Source: CAMAPP01 sp046153685
Lineage (GTDB): Bacteria; Pseudomonadota; Alphaproteobacteria; CADEGL01
Direction of reading: 5' to 3'
NCBI GenBank assembly: GCA_046153685.1
Contig: JBJXGH010000130.1
Location: forward strand, 1 to 14,110
DNA: 14,110 nucleotides
Below are positions 13,796-14,110 of the stretch, in pieces. The notes beneath the pieces were generated by a model. The model saw nothing but the letters and a program-made list of their open reading frames with translations, was not told where the DNA came from and did not search any database. A program made the position numbers and the translations under genes. How positions within the stretch are numbered: position 1 is the stretch's first letter; each line of letters starts with the position of its first letter.

Positions 13796-14110
13796 ATGGG
13801 CGGACACGCACTCGCGCCACTACTCGCCCCGAAGGCCATCGCCATTTTGGGCGCGTCACAAAGGCCCGGCTCGCCCGGCAATGAAGCCGTGCGCGAGGCC
13901 CTGCGCGGCCGGTTTCCGGGCAAGATTTTTCCCGTCAATCCACGCTACACGGCGATCGAGGGTCTGGCTTGCCACCCGGCGCTGAAGGATCTTCCCGAAC
14001 GCCCGGACGTCGTGATGCTGCTGGTCTCGAACGACAAGCTCGAGATCGCGCTGGACGAGGCGATTGCCGTCGGCGCCAAGGGCGCCGTCATTCTCGATAG
14101 CTGTTATCTG
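13796..14110 (+). CDS. Acyl-CoA synthetase, NDP-forming (partial, runs off right edge)
   Basis: The first 105 residues of a protein of the ADP-forming acetyl-CoA synthetase/acyl-CoA synthetase (NDP-forming) superfamily, which includes AcsA-type and Pat/acetyltransferase fusions. What is visible is the N-terminal CoA-binding Rossmann domain: AIAILGASQRPGSPGNEAVR, then GKIFPVNPRYTAIEGL and the LP..PDVVMLLV strand with GAKGAVILDS. The usual catalytic His and ATP-grasp domains would lie outside the window. The ATG at 13796 follows GGAG 7 bases upstream. It lies 54 bases after the cold-shock gene on the same strand and may be co-transcribed with it. The acyl substrate is unknown. Confidence 0.85.
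   Translation, partial: MGGHALAPLLAPKAIAILGASQRPGSPGNEAVREALRGRFPGKIFPVNPRYTAIEGLACHPALKDLPERPDVVMLLVSNDKLEIALDEAIAVGAKGAVILDSCYL

Overview
The window looks like chromosomal DNA from a GC-rich alphaproteobacterium. The reasons are an NrdJ of alphaproteobacterial type, a short DUF1127 protein ending in a 'KPVWRP'-like tail, a GcvA-like LysR regulator, and strongly GC-biased third codon positions. No rRNA, tRNA, CRISPR array, insertion sequence or phage gene was seen.

Layout: (1) 1-3388, minus: nrdJ, the B12-dependent class II ribonucleotide reductase, with its C-terminus off the left edge. Upstream is an AT-richer control region (3389-3694) with a strong sigma70-like promoter, three helically phased NrdR-box-like palindromes (one covering the -10) and a perfect DnaA box. 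(2) 3695-3916, minus: a DUF1127 protein, divergent from a LysR regulator at 4018-4971. (3) A tight plus-strand run: CorA cation transporter, undecaprenyl-diphosphate phosphatase (4 bases later, GTG start) and a D-2-hydroxyacid dehydrogenase-like protein that lacks the usual Glu/His catalytic dyad. (4) 7897-13415, five minus-strand metabolic genes, transcribed in the order DUF1989 protein, luciferase-like flavin monooxygenase, Tat-exported flavin amine oxidase, mandelate racemase/MLE superfamily enzyme, TauD-like dioxygenase. (5) Divergent from these, plus strand: a small cold-shock protein with an abnormal middle segment, then the start of an NDP-forming acyl-CoA synthetase that runs off the right edge.

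How the genes work together: nrdJ makes dNTPs and its control region ties it to nucleotide status (NrdR) and possibly to replication initiation (DnaA). CorA and UppP are likely translated from one message. The five-gene minus block combines oxidative and acid/base chemistry (amine oxidation, flavin and 2-oxoglutarate oxygenation, enolization), which suggests catabolism of a small amine or organic acid. No transporter or diagnostic enzyme fixes the substrate, so that is inference. No wholly new system was recognised. The best leads are the nrdJ control region, the non-canonical dehydrogenase and enolase active sites, the cold-shock gene, and two RNA hairpins.
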